DNA from: Saccharobesus litoralis
Lineage (GTDB): Bacteria > Pseudomonadota > Gammaproteobacteria > Enterobacterales > Alteromonadaceae
NCBI RefSeq assembly: GCF_003063625.1
Contig: NZ_CP026604.1
Location: forward strand, 5,496,065-5,560,064
DNA length: 64,000 nucleotides
Direction: 5' to 3'
In this document: one piece after another, positions 54,609 through 63,164 of the stretch
How the letters are laid out: each line of letters opens with the position of its first letter
Position numbering within the stretch: the first letter of the stretch is position 1
The notes under the pieces: model-generated
What the model was told of the DNA's origin: nothing
Database searches by the model: none
The model's input: the letters and a program-made list of their open reading frames with translations, nothing else
Position numbers and translations under genes: made by a program

Positions 54609-55603
54609 ACCGTTCCGAAAATAGGCAACCAACTAAACAAAATCATCCCTCATTGCAATGGGTATGGCTGAAAAGCACTGTATTGTTAATTAGCGTATTA
54701 ACATCGCTTGTTTGTTTTGCCCAAGTGCCAACACAATTAAAAGCCCCTACTCAATTAAAAACACCTATACAATTAAAAGTGCCGAAGGCCAGATCAAGTT
54801 TTGATATTTCACACGACTATCACATCAAGTTGTTAGAAAAAGCCTTAATCAAAGCCAGTGAAGGCCGCGCTATTCCAGACATTGTAGCCACGTTTGATAT
54901 GTCACAAGGACGCGCTATGGCCGAGCTAATTAAAGGGGAATTGCTCGATGTATATTGGTTAGGAACCGATACGATTGCTGAACATAAATTACGGGCCATT
55001 CGAGTCCCGACAACCCGAGGGTTAATTGGCTACCGTAAGCTCATTATTCGCAAAGAGTCACATGCAGTGTTTGATAAGGTTAATTCACTAGAACGTTTAC
55101 AAACTTTAGTGGCCTGCCAAGGCACTCATTGGCCAGACACCCAAATATTAAAAGACGCCGGTTTAAAAGTCACAACGAGCGTACAATACGAAACCTTGTT
55201 TAAAATGTTAGCTAACCGCCGCTGTGATTATTTTCCACGCGGCTATCATGATTACAAAAAAGAACTGGAACTGCGCTACACCCTATACCCAGATTTAGTT
55301 AGCTATGATGGCATTTTATTGCACTATCCATTTGCCGTGTATTTTTTTACACGCCATGAAAACGAAGCGCTCGCTAAATGGATTGAGGTTGGTTTACACG
55401 CATTAGCCAAAGAAGGGGAAATTGAGCGCTTTATGCAGCAGCATCCACTTACCGCGCATGTTTTCCCGCTGACTAACGAAAATCACGCCTTGTACTTAGA
55501 CATAGCGAATTCCCTATTACCGGAAGACACGCCCTATCAAGATCATACGCTTTGGTATCAAGCAACTGACTTTGGTATGAAAACTAGCAATAAAAACCAA
55601 TGA
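54596..55603 (+). CDS. periplasmic substrate-binding protein (type 2 fold) coupled to the TonB receptor
   Basis: A 335-residue protein starting inside the 3' end of the receptor gene. A long n-region precedes the signal hydrophobic core (about residues 29-41, ending CFA). Directly after the probable cleavage site three PTQLKA-type hexapeptides form a linker. The remainder looks like a transporter-type periplasmic binding domain (GLIGYRKLIIRKE, YETLFKMLANRRCDYFPRG, AVYFFTRHENEALAKWIEVGL), the family-3 solute-binding pattern. No ABC permease is nearby, so it probably captures the receptor's substrate in the periplasm or acts as a sensor (inference). Translation is likely coupled, as no separate ribosome site is visible. 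Confidence 0.8.
   Translation: MAILNRSENRQPTKQNHPSLQWVWLKSTVLLISVLTSLVCFAQVPTQLKAPTQLKTPIQLKVPKARSSFDISHDYHIKLLEKALIKASEGRAIPDIVATFDMSQGRAMAELIKGELLDVYWLGTDTIAEHKLRAIRVPTTRGLIGYRKLIIRKESHAVFDKVNSLERLQTLVACQGTHWPDTQILKDAGLKVTTSVQYETLFKMLANRRCDYFPRGYHDYKKELELRYTLYPDLVSYDGILLHYPFAVYFFTRHENEALAKWIEVGLHALAKEGEIERFMQQHPLTAHVFPLTNENHALYLDIANSLLPEDTPYQDHTLWYQATDFGMKTSNKNQ
54727..54783 (+). repeat. 18-bp in-frame triplication within the binding-protein gene
   Basis: Three tandem 18-bp units containing CAATTAAAA encode PTQLKA, PTQLKT and PIQLKV just after the signal peptide. Unit number could vary between strains without frameshift. Confidence 0.75.
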
Positions 55604-55633
55604 TTTTAGGTTAAATAACCGTGCCTATTCGCC

Positions 55634-56071
55634 CTAATCATCGTCCCAGTCGTCATCCCAACCAGGATATTGTTCGGGTTTTGTGCCAGTTTCAGTCAAC
55701 ATTACCGGATACTCAACATTCGGATCGACCGCATACGGCTTTTTACGCGATTTAGATATTTGAAAACGCCAGCTGTCACCATAATCAAACATATAAAACA
55801 GCTTTTTTTTGCCTTTCATCAATTCAAGAATTTCAGCAATGCTAGTGTCTTCTATCGAATCTTCGTCACACATAAAAAGCTGTCGTTCGTGCGACAATTC
55901 AGTATTACCGATATAAAATTCAAACAGATGATCATTATCAAAATCGACCAATTTTTGAATCGATAAATGTAAATCGACGAGATCCCAATCGGTTGGCACC
56001 TCGAATGTACATTCCCAGTCTTCTCGTGCATGAATGCCGGACAATAACTTAACTTTTAATATTTGGATCAT
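55634..56071 (-). CDS. plasmid pRiA4b ORF-3-like protein
   Basis: A 145-residue cytoplasmic protein matching the pRiA4b ORF-3 family (PF07929): IQILKVKLL at the N-terminus, a central HLFEFYIGN strand, and the hallmark LFYMFDYGDSWRFQI segment. The C-terminus is very acidic (PGWDDDWDDD). The biochemical role of the family is not established; members occur on chromosomes and plasmids, sometimes with mobile DNA. It is convergent with the binding-protein gene, whose stop is 31 bp away, and is followed upstream by 548 bp of repeat-bearing DNA. Confidence 0.85.
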   Translation of the reverse strand: MIQILKVKLLSGIHAREDWECTFEVPTDWDLVDLHLSIQKLVDFDNDHLFEFYIGNTELSHERQLFMCDEDSIEDTSIAEILELMKGKKKLFYMFDYGDSWRFQISKSRKKPYAVDPNVEYPVMLTETGTKPEQYPGWDDDWDDD

Positions 56072-56250
56072 ATTGCTGATTAACTACTAACAGTATTAAT
56101 AGCCCGCAGTTTAGCATTTGCCCTAATGAATAAAAGCTGTAATTATTCAGCATAAGGAAATTGATAAGCCATAGGCCGTTTCATATCTTCGAATAAGTTA
56201 ATGAATCTAATGACTTTTGCGAAAAAGCGGCTTTAGAGTATAAAGTTTTT

Positions 56251-56286
56251 GTGGCGAGCATTTATGCTTGCTGAGCCTGAAAACCA
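56251..56286 (-). repeat. dispersed repeat R1, core only
   Basis: On the minus strand: CAGGCTCAGCAAGCATAAAT then GCTCGCCAC, the R1 core without the flanking modules. It lies in the 548-bp gap 56072-56619, which holds this copy, a short palindrome and a further R1 copy but no gene. Confidence 0.6.
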
Positions 56287-56345
56287 CTATCATTTAACCA
56301 TCGCTGGCGGTGGTTAAATCCGCGTAACCGGACATTTTGGTGTTA

Positions 56346-56361
56346 TTCGAATAAATTCGAA
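56346..56361. repeat. short palindrome TTCGAA-TAAA-TTCGAA
   Basis: Six-base arms around TAAA, followed by CCTACAAGG; same family as the palindromes at 25667, 49204 and 49849. Confidence 0.5.
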
Positions 56362-56441
56362 CCTACAAGGGTAAATTTCGCTCTTTGGGTTTGGCGTAAT
56401 GTTTATTTGAATGGTTGCAACTTGCAACAGGCTCTATTTAT

Positions 56442-56504
56442 TGTGGGCGAGCATTTATGCTTGCTGAGCCTGCAAACTTTTCTACCCAAAAGAACAAGAC
56501 TACA
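56442..56504 (-). repeat. dispersed repeat R1 with tail module
   Basis: On the minus strand a TAGTCTTGTTCTTTTGGGTA module is followed by TTTGCAGGCTCAGCAAGCAT and AAATGCTCGCCCAC, the same module order as the 23.7-kb copy and the 91-bp unit. Confidence 0.7.
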
Positions 56505-56619
56505 GAATGTTGTTCCTAGCAAATACTAAGTACTTGCATCCAAACAGGCACGAAAACAGGGGGGAGCTGGAAGCCAAGGCTTACTGCTTGAAATGCAGAA
56601 TAGTTACTAAAAGCCAATT

Positions 56620-57039
56620 TTATTGATTCACTGGAACACGTTTAGCCTGCATACAGTGGGCTAACATTTCTCGGTTGTACTGCTTAATAAACATCTCAGC
56701 GTGCTGACGCAAGTCGCGCACCTCTTTGTCTTTAGGTAATATGTCGCCCAACTGCTTGGCGATAATAATGCCACAATATTTTTTAACGTCATCCACACTG
56801 ACAAAGCGCCGACTCGGGATCACCACAGCTCGTCGTGCATAAGCGTAAAGTCGATAATCTTTAACTTGTAAGGCTTGCTCAAGTGCCAACTTAACATCCG
56901 TTTGCTTAAACCAAGCTAAACTGTGTTTTTCTGCTTGGCTAGCACAAGCACTAGTCAACAAAATAGTGACCGCACAAAACAAACCAAGTCGCTTTTTAGT
57001 TAACTCAAGCTGTTTTCTTTTGCACATAATCGGGTTCAT
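56620..57039 (-). CDS. hypothetical lipoprotein downstream of the metalloprotease
   Basis: Not recognised. A 139-residue protein with a basic n-region, hydrophobic core and lipobox LTSAC near residue 32, so probably lipid-anchored. The mature part is helical with three cysteines besides the lipobox one. The ATG at 57039 lies 35 bp inside the metalloprotease gene; a second ATG at 57027 is also inside it. The overlap implies co-translation and suggests a partner or chaperone of the protease (inference). Confidence 0.68.
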   Translation of the reverse strand: MNPIMCKRKQLELTKKRLGLFCAVTILLTSACASQAEKHSLAWFKQTDVKLALEQALQVKDYRLYAYARRAVVIPSRRFVSVDDVKKYCGIIIAKQLGDILPKDKEVRDLRQHAEMFIKQYNREMLAHCMQAKRVPVNQ

Positions 57040-60000
57040 TAATTATGGGTTTACGCCATACTAGCAAACATGCAAACCACAAAACATAATAATATGCCAA
57101 GCCACCGCCAGCGGGCGGCACAGGCTCGGTACCTCGAGTTGTGGTTAAATTAGCCTCCAATACTGTTACCCGTACTGTCACTTGGCTGGTTGCACCTTGT
57201 TCATCACTTAATGTGTACGTGAAAATATCTAAACCACTAAAGGAATCACTAGCATTGTACTCAAGGTCATCGCCAATAATTTGTACCTGTGCCGCTCCTT
57301 GATAATCAAGCTTGGCGATACGCAGCGAATTAGAGTCTGAGTCCCAATCATTGTTTAACACAGGGATCAACACCCGCTCTCCTTGATTTATGGTCACACT
57401 ATCATCGTGACCAATCGGCGCATCATTTACCGCATTCACTTGGACCGAAATGGGGTAAGTAACCAATTGCACCGTATCGCGATAAATGCTGACTTGCGCT
57501 GTTAACCCACCATGAAAATCTCGATTGGGAATAAGTGATTGCGCCTCGACACGGTAGTTGTCTCCGCTTTCAACGACTAAGCTAGTGCCATCTAACGACG
57601 AATGGCCCGAGAAAAAGTCCGCTACATCAAGCGTCAAGTGAGTATCTTCGTCGATTGAATAATGAAAGGCTTGAGTCTGATTAACTGGCGCCAACCCAAG
57701 CGGCAGCACACTAATTTGCACTTGCCCTTGGCTGATCAATTCACCATCGCTCACTTGATAGCTAAAGGTTTCAATACCTTGTTGCGATAAGCTACTAAAA
57801 CTTAATGTATTACCGTTAATTTGCAGATTGTGCTGTCCTTGATAATTAACCGCTAGCAAATGTAATGGTTGCTGTTCAGGATCAACATCATTGGCAATAA
57901 CGTCCAGAGTTAAATTATCACCAAAAGCCACGGCGACAAAATCATTCACTGCAATAGGGGCGTCATTGACAGGTAGCACAGTTACAGAAACTGGCGTAGG
58001 TTCACTATACAACTCACCATCAAATACTTGCACGTTGACATTAAGCTTGCCGCTAAACTCTGGCTCAGGGATCACTACATCATTTTCCACCCTGTAATTA
58101 GCGCCACTTGTGATCAAAAGTTTAAAATGAGTACTGTCTTGATCGACAATGTAGAAATCGCTAAGAGTTAAATGTAAAGTTTGATCTTCTAATATTTGCA
58201 GAGTCGGCAGACGGGTTATCTTGGGTGCTGATAAATTTTTTACTGCCTGCACATTAAGCGCAGCCGGCGTTAACGCAAAAAAGACATTACTGCTGCATTT
58301 AACCATTAAGCGTCCGTTATCGAGATCTTGATTGGGCATAAAATCAATGGTGTAAGCACCAGAATTAGCGACTTGGCTAGCTAACACATTATCAAATTTC
58401 GTTGCTTTATCATTCGATAAAATTATATCGACTTTTTGACAACTGATAGGCGGTTGATTGGTTCGTGCAACATCCCAATTCAACTGCAAATGACTATTGC
58501 CTTGTAGATTGACAGTGCGGCTCGGGCTAGTCACTTGAAATGGACCTGCCTGTTTAATAACCTTAATCGTTCGCGTATCACTGTCGACACCACCTTGCCC
58601 GTCGCGCACAATTAAACGTAAGGTCAAATCACGATCAGAATTTGGGTAACTTTCACCTAATTTGATACGCCCTGCCACCACGTCTTCTAAGCGCGGAAAA
58701 TAACGGAAGTTATCTTGGGTCAATGGCCAAGCTCTAAATATTGGCTTATTTGCCACATCTTTCATTTGCGCGACGGAATTAGACGCTTCACCTAAATCAA
58801 ATTGCTCCCATGAATACCACAATACATCCCCCTCATGATCACTTGCTTGGCCATGTAAAACAAATGGCGTGAGCGCAGGTATCACTTGATTGTTGCCCGC
58901 ACTAACTAATGGCGCTTTGTTATTTAAGTTTTGTGTAGTGCCGCAGCTAGCGCCTTGACCAACGCGAATATAGTCATTGATTTGGTCGATAGAAATAGAA
59001 TGAAAGTAATCGTCTGCGTCATATTGTAAATTTTGCGCACCGCAGATACCCGCATAAGACATAATTGTTGAGCCACTCCCTGGTTCATATGCGGCATTCG
59101 CAGCGCGCTGCCCTGCGCAACTACCCATAGTGCCATTATAGGTATGCAAAGCACCAAATTGATGGGCTATTTCATGAGCGACATATTCGACAGCAAATGC
59201 ATCACCAATCGGATTACTCAAACCTGTAGCCGATTGGGCTTTAAAACCGGTTTGACCATTAGTAGATTGATGGCAAACACTACCAATAGTGGCTAAGCCA
59301 CCACTGCCGGTCATAAAAACATGGCCGAGATCATAATTATTAACGCCGATTTCCCGATCCACTAATTGCTGATTAGCGCGTAAATCACGTGAAGTCGGGC
59401 TGTTTTCAAATGGGTCGCTATCTGGGTGTTCACTAACTAAAACTTGATTGTTGGCAATTAACGCTAAGCGAATAGCCAGATCTCGTTGATAAATTGCGTT
59501 AACCCGATTCAAAGTAGTCACTATGGCATTAATGGCTTTACTTTTGTCGCCAAAATATTGGGTATATTCACCCGTGGTTGATATTGCGATGCGGTAAGTG
59601 GTTAACTCGACTTTTCCGCCATTGCTGTATGAGCCGCGAGCGGCAATAACTGGCGTTTTTTGCTCTGAGCCATGAGGCTCGTCTTCACTTTGAGTTGCAC
59701 TAATATGTTGTAATTGATCAGCGACCGTGCGCCCTTGCTTAGGCCTAGGGTACAAAACCTGTCGCTGTTGACTATCCAATATCGCGTCTAAATACCAAGT
59801 TTCACCATTCACCTGATACATACCATTAAAACCTAAAGGGCCAATATCAAACCGCCCTGTTAATATAGGGTTGTCTACCGCGTGGCCTTTAAAAGTTAAA
59901 ATATCTGGGTGTTGAAACGTAAAGTCAGCACTATATACAGGGTCATAACTAAGTTGATAGCGAATACCTTGACCGTCTTGGGTTGGTAAAGTCACGTTAA

Positions 60001-60292
60001 TTTGACTGCTGCTATTGAGCAAGGAGTCTTCATAAAGCGCTTTGAGATCCGCAATTATTTCGTCTAATGGCACGATAAAGTGTTTAGCATCTGGGTAATC
60101 TTGTTGGGTTAACGTACCACCATGCCCAGCAATAACTTGCCAATGCCAATCGACACTTTTTACATTCTGCTCAGATCCTACTTGTTGCTGCGGGTCGTCA
60201 AGCCGCTCCCCTTGCCGTTCAGCATAACTGTTGCCTAAAACCCCCAAGCCAACATACAGCAAAACAGCCAAACGCAAACATAACAACTTCAT
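57005..60292 (-). CDS. large secreted reprolysin-like zinc metalloprotease with GlyGly-CTERM-like tail
   Basis: A 1095-residue protein from the ATG at 60292, which has GAGG six bases upstream; the frame opens 15 bases earlier at TTG. Signal peptide to about residue 24 (LGNSYA), a pro-region, then a metzincin domain with H373-E-x2-H377-x5-H383 (HEIAHQFGALH) and the Met-turn STIMSYAGICG near 411. A PKD/cadherin-like region follows, with two NDAPI-x-NDD-type tandem domains. The C-terminus PPAGGGLAYYYVLWFACLLVWRKP has the glycine run, hydrophobic span and basic residues of GlyGly-CTERM sorting signals, with about 16 extra residues after it. It is probably an exported surface or released protease that degrades extracellular protein. 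Confidence 0.88.
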   Translation of the reverse strand: MKLLCLRLAVLLYVGLGVLGNSYAERQGERLDDPQQQVGSEQNVKSVDWHWQVIAGHGGTLTQQDYPDAKHFIVPLDEIIADLKALYEDSLLNSSSQINVTLPTQDGQGIRYQLSYDPVYSADFTFQHPDILTFKGHAVDNPILTGRFDIGPLGFNGMYQVNGETWYLDAILDSQQRQVLYPRPKQGRTVADQLQHISATQSEDEPHGSEQKTPVIAARGSYSNGGKVELTTYRIAISTTGEYTQYFGDKSKAINAIVTTLNRVNAIYQRDLAIRLALIANNQVLVSEHPDSDPFENSPTSRDLRANQQLVDREIGVNNYDLGHVFMTGSGGLATIGSVCHQSTNGQTGFKAQSATGLSNPIGDAFAVEYVAHEIAHQFGALHTYNGTMGSCAGQRAANAAYEPGSGSTIMSYAGICGAQNLQYDADDYFHSISIDQINDYIRVGQGASCGTTQNLNNKAPLVSAGNNQVIPALTPFVLHGQASDHEGDVLWYSWEQFDLGEASNSVAQMKDVANKPIFRAWPLTQDNFRYFPRLEDVVAGRIKLGESYPNSDRDLTLRLIVRDGQGGVDSDTRTIKVIKQAGPFQVTSPSRTVNLQGNSHLQLNWDVARTNQPPISCQKVDIILSNDKATKFDNVLASQVANSGAYTIDFMPNQDLDNGRLMVKCSSNVFFALTPAALNVQAVKNLSAPKITRLPTLQILEDQTLHLTLSDFYIVDQDSTHFKLLITSGANYRVENDVVIPEPEFSGKLNVNVQVFDGELYSEPTPVSVTVLPVNDAPIAVNDFVAVAFGDNLTLDVIANDVDPEQQPLHLLAVNYQGQHNLQINGNTLSFSSLSQQGIETFSYQVSDGELISQGQVQISVLPLGLAPVNQTQAFHYSIDEDTHLTLDVADFFSGHSSLDGTSLVVESGDNYRVEAQSLIPNRDFHGGLTAQVSIYRDTVQLVTYPISVQVNAVNDAPIGHDDSVTINQGERVLIPVLNNDWDSDSNSLRIAKLDYQGAAQVQIIGDDLEYNASDSFSGLDIFTYTLSDEQGATSQVTVRVTVLEANLTTTRGTEPVPPAGGGLAYYYVLWFACLLVWRKPIINEPDYVQKKTA

Positions 60293-60401
60293 GTTCGCCT
60301 CAGCCAAATTTTGAAAGGAACTGTTATAAGCTTAGGTTATTTAGATAGCTTTTTGAGATAACTTTGTTCTAATTGCTCAGTGAGAGTTAATTAAATTGTT
60401 A

Positions 60402-61676
60402 TTAAAATGTAACATTTAGGGCGTAAGCAATAACCAGCACTTGCGGTAAGGTTAGTAAAGGCAAAAATAATGCAACTTTCCAAGAGCCTAGAGTTTGCTT
60501 GATCACCATAACTTCAGTGTAGTCAGTCGCCACCCCAGCCATTAAAAAAGCAAAGCTATTTCCAGGGGCTTGCGCTCGGGTCATTAAATCGCCAGCAATA
60601 GGCGCTGAGCCTTCCGAACACACTTCAATAATAGTCGCGGCTACCAAGGTCAAGCTTAAGCCAATCAAGGTCGGACCAAACCAATCTTGAAAGTTATCCA
60701 AACTGACAAAAGTCCGGATCGCCACCGCCATTAAAATACCAATCAGCAACCACTTGATCACAATAACAGAGCCTTTTACACCTTGCTGCAAGGTATTTTG
60801 CCACCACGCTTGATTAAACTGCGTCGCCCTAAGCGAGGCTTTAGCGGCAGGCCAAAATTTAAAGTCGGCTGCCAACGCATGCTGGTAAGGGTTTTTCGGT
60901 AAAGTGCCGTTTTGTTCAAAGCGGTCAAACAGCCAGCCGGTACTGAGTGCCAATAAAGCCGATAGCAATACAAAAGCCAGTGTCCATTGCCAGCCCATTA
61001 AGGCGATCAAAATCAAAGTAAGTGAAATAGAATTCCACGGGCTAGCAATCAAAAAGGCCATGATCTGCCCGAGACTGGCGCCTTTTTGGTACAATTTCAT
61101 GCCAACCATTAATATGCCGTGATTACATAAGTCCATTAACACACCAGCAGCGGTTGCCCGTAGCAAACCACGCTTAGTGCCGCCTTGACCTAAAATAGCG
61201 GTTACAAACTGCTGAGGTATTTGACTTAACAAGCCAACAAATAAAATAGCTAACAACACACTCCACCACATGGTGTTCACCAATTCATACACGCCAAACG
61301 CAGCATGTTGCCATGAACTGTGGGTTGTCTCGCTCGACACTAATGCCGTCAGGTACAACCCCAAGCAGGCCAATATACTTAGCCAAAGCACATAATCTAA
61401 GCGGCGCTGCGTTGGTGCACAGCAACCCGCAGCCTGATGGTCGGATTGTTCAAGCCCACTCGGCTTTGGCTGTTGGCACGTTGTAGTTTGCGTTGCCGCG
61501 TGACAACAAGATGGTGTTGCCACAGCCTCTTTATGCGCGTGTTTATGCTCGTGTTTATGTGCGCGTTTAGGTGTAAATGGCGTACCTTGGCTATCGGTAT
61601 TTGGTGCAACCGAGGTGATCTTTAGCTCAGGCTCAAGCTCAGTCTTTGCTTTAGAAGAACAACAATTAGACATCAT
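60402..61676 (-). CDS. PF03773-type permease with His/Cys-rich N-terminus, under a CueR-like regulator
   Basis: A 424-residue membrane protein of the permease family that includes ArsP (PF03773), with about eight spans. LMDLCNHGILMVGMKLYQKGASLGQ and IEVCSEGSAPIAGDLMTRAQAPGNSFAFLMAGVATDY are conserved repeats. The first 90 residues are soluble and metal-rich: CC at 5-6, an alternating HKHEHKHAHK run at 40-49, CCH at 57-59 and CC at 85-86. Its ATG shares one base with the merR-type regulator stop (TGATG), so it is coupled to a CueR-class sensor. Copper or another thiophilic monovalent metal is the expected substrate (inference); the family is otherwise known for organoarsenical export. No P-type ATPase is present. 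Confidence 0.85.
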   Translation of the reverse strand: MMSNCCSSKAKTELEPELKITSVAPNTDSQGTPFTPKRAHKHEHKHAHKEAVATPSCCHAATQTTTCQQPKPSGLEQSDHQAAGCCAPTQRRLDYVLWLSILACLGLYLTALVSSETTHSSWQHAAFGVYELVNTMWWSVLLAILFVGLLSQIPQQFVTAILGQGGTKRGLLRATAAGVLMDLCNHGILMVGMKLYQKGASLGQIMAFLIASPWNSISLTLILIALMGWQWTLAFVLLSALLALSTGWLFDRFEQNGTLPKNPYQHALAADFKFWPAAKASLRATQFNQAWWQNTLQQGVKGSVIVIKWLLIGILMAVAIRTFVSLDNFQDWFGPTLIGLSLTLVAATIIEVCSEGSAPIAGDLMTRAQAPGNSFAFLMAGVATDYTEVMVIKQTLGSWKVALFLPLLTLPQVLVIAYALNVTF

Positions 61677-62095
61677 CAACTATCCTTTAAGTTTTGTTGA
61701 GTTGGTGATTGGGCACAGAGGGCTTCGAGAATGGCACAGCGAGCGCCCTCATCGCCTGAACAGCGATCAGCTAGGGCTTGCAGGGTATTTTGCATTTGCT
61801 GCAAGGTGGTAATTTGCTGTTCAATCAGCGCAATTTTGTCGATAACTAGGCGTTTCACATCTTTACTGTGGCGCTGTTGGTTACTGGCTAAATCCATCAT
61901 TTGCCGGCATTCATCAAGTGAAAAACCTGCCGCGCGACAGCGTTGAATAAACTGTAATTGATTAACTTGCGTTTGGCTGTATTGCCGATACCCATTGGCT
62001 GCACGCTCAACTGGCGATAGCAAACCTTGCGCTTCGTAAAAACGTATTGTTTTTACCGGTAATCCGGCGAGTTGGCCAACTTGACTAATCTTCAT
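61676..62095 (-). CDS. cueR: CueR-type MerR-family metalloregulator
   Basis: A 139-residue MerR-family activator. From the ATG at 62095 (the frame opens at a TTG 12 bases upstream) it has the helix-turn-helix MKISQVGQLAGLPVKTIRFYE, the long dimerisation helix, and a metal loop C112-SGDEGAR-C120 with S77 in QRHSKDV. In E. coli CueR the same positions (S77, C112, C120) define the Cu(I)/Ag(I)/Au(I)-sensing class, whereas Zn/Hg sensors have Cys at 77. A further CAILEALC pair follows. It precedes the permease in the same transcript and faces a MerR-type promoter. The genomic partner differs from the usual copA, hence some caution on orthology. Confidence 0.87.
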   Translation of the reverse strand: MKISQVGQLAGLPVKTIRFYEAQGLLSPVERAANGYRQYSQTQVNQLQFIQRCRAAGFSLDECRQMMDLASNQQRHSKDVKRLVIDKIALIEQQITTLQQMQNTLQALADRCSGDEGARCAILEALCAQSPTQQNLKDS

Positions 62096-62125
62096 TATGA
62101 CAACCAAAATCGTTCACATAATGTA

Positions 62126-62156
62126 AGTGTAAACCTTACATCTAGTGTAAGGTCAA
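62126..62156 (-). promoter_or_regulatory. MerR-type promoter with 19-bp spacer and dyad operator
   Basis: On the minus strand TTGACC (-35, 62151-62156) and TACACT (-10, 62126-62131) are separated by exactly 19 bp, the long spacer of MerR-controlled promoters. The spacer carries the dyad CCTTACACTAGATGTAAGG. The layout matches the E. coli copA promoter (TTGACC, 19 bp, TAACCT) base for base at the -35. Binding by the adjacent CueR-like protein and autoregulation are inferred. Confidence 0.82.
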
Positions 62157-62173
62157 GCCAAAAACAAAATTAC

Positions 62174-62349
62174 TATAGTCAAAGCGATCAGGTTTTAGGG
62201 GAAGCCGTCAAGCTTCGAATCCCCATGAGCATATGCTCTATTATGTGATTGGGGTTGCCTAAAGGGATTTAGGTAGTAGGACGACGCAGGAGCCAAAGTC
62301 GAGAGTAAGCGCAGACAATGAACCATAAGACCTGAGTGAGAAGACTATA
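62174..62349 (+). mobile_element. MITE-like element, copy D (176 bp)
   Basis: Begins TATAGTCAAAGCGATCAGG and ends CCTGAGTGAGAAGACTATA: perfect TATAGTC/GACTATA termini. It contains the GAGCATATGCTC palindrome and the AGGACGACGCAGGAGCCAAA module but lacks the CAGGTTTCTGGTTCCAGACG module. It occupies the gap between the yafJ-like stop and the CueR promoter, 17 bp from the -35. Confidence 0.88.
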
Positions 62350-62360
62350 AAAAGCACAAG

Positions 62361-63134
62361 CTACAAAGGCGTTAACTCACCTAAATTAAACAACGCTGAT
62401 TCACCTGATTGCATTTGATGCCAGTGTTCATTGGTGGTTAAAGGCTTAGTCGCAATTACAGTAACCACATCATTGGGCGTAGTTTCTTGTTTAAAGTCGA
62501 CCGTCATTTCTACATCTTGTAATGTTGCTACACCAAAGGGCGCGCGGCGGGTGATCCAGTGCAAGTTATTACTGCAATGGCAATATAAATAGCGACCATC
62601 ACTTAAGAAAAAATTGGCAATACCCATAGCGTTTAATTGCGCGGCTAACTTATCAACATAACGGAATAAAGTTTTCATATCACGCGGCGCTTTATTGGGA
62701 TATTTGTCTTTAATACGTGACAATAACCAACAAAACGCATGCTCGCTATCGGTTGTACCAACCGGTTGATACCACGACAGTTTTAGCAGCTTTATCCCTT
62801 TTAATTGGCCATTGTGGGCAAATGTCCAATCTCGTCCCCACATTTCTCGCGAAAATGGATGGGTATTCTCTAAACTCACCCGACCACGGTTCGCTTGGCG
62901 TATATGTGAAATAACACAACAGCTTTTAATTGGGTATTGCTTAATTAGTTTAGCGATTTCAGATTGGCAACTAGGCAAAGCATCTTTGAAAGTGCGACAG
63001 CCTTTGTCCTCATAAAAGGTAACACCAAAGCCATCTTTATGAGCAGCTGTTTGGCCACCACGCACCATTAAACCTGAAAAGCTAAAACAGATGTCGGTCG
63101 GTATATTGGCACTCATGCCAAGTAATTCACACAT
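62361..63134 (-). CDS. class II glutamine amidotransferase, YafJ-like
   Basis: A 257-residue Ntn-hydrolase of the YafJ/DUG3 type (E. coli YafJ is 255). Cys2 is the expected nucleophile after Met removal (M-C-E-L-L-G-M-S), with GLMVRGGQTAAHKDGFG, SHIRQANRG and NTHPFSREMWGRDWTFAHNGQLKG as the glutaminase-site loops. No synthetase domain is attached. The physiological acceptor is unknown; yeast Dug3 acts in glutathione breakdown. It is same-strand with the CueR operon but separated by a MITE copy. Confidence 0.9.
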   Translation of the reverse strand: MCELLGMSANIPTDICFSFSGLMVRGGQTAAHKDGFGVTFYEDKGCRTFKDALPSCQSEIAKLIKQYPIKSCCVISHIRQANRGRVSLENTHPFSREMWGRDWTFAHNGQLKGIKLLKLSWYQPVGTTDSEHAFCWLLSRIKDKYPNKAPRDMKTLFRYVDKLAAQLNAMGIANFFLSDGRYLYCHCSNNLHWITRRAPFGVATLQDVEMTVDFKQETTPNDVVTVIATKPLTTNEHWHQMQSGESALFNLGELTPL

Positions 63135-63164
63135 AACTCAAATCAACAGAACAATAACAGTTGT

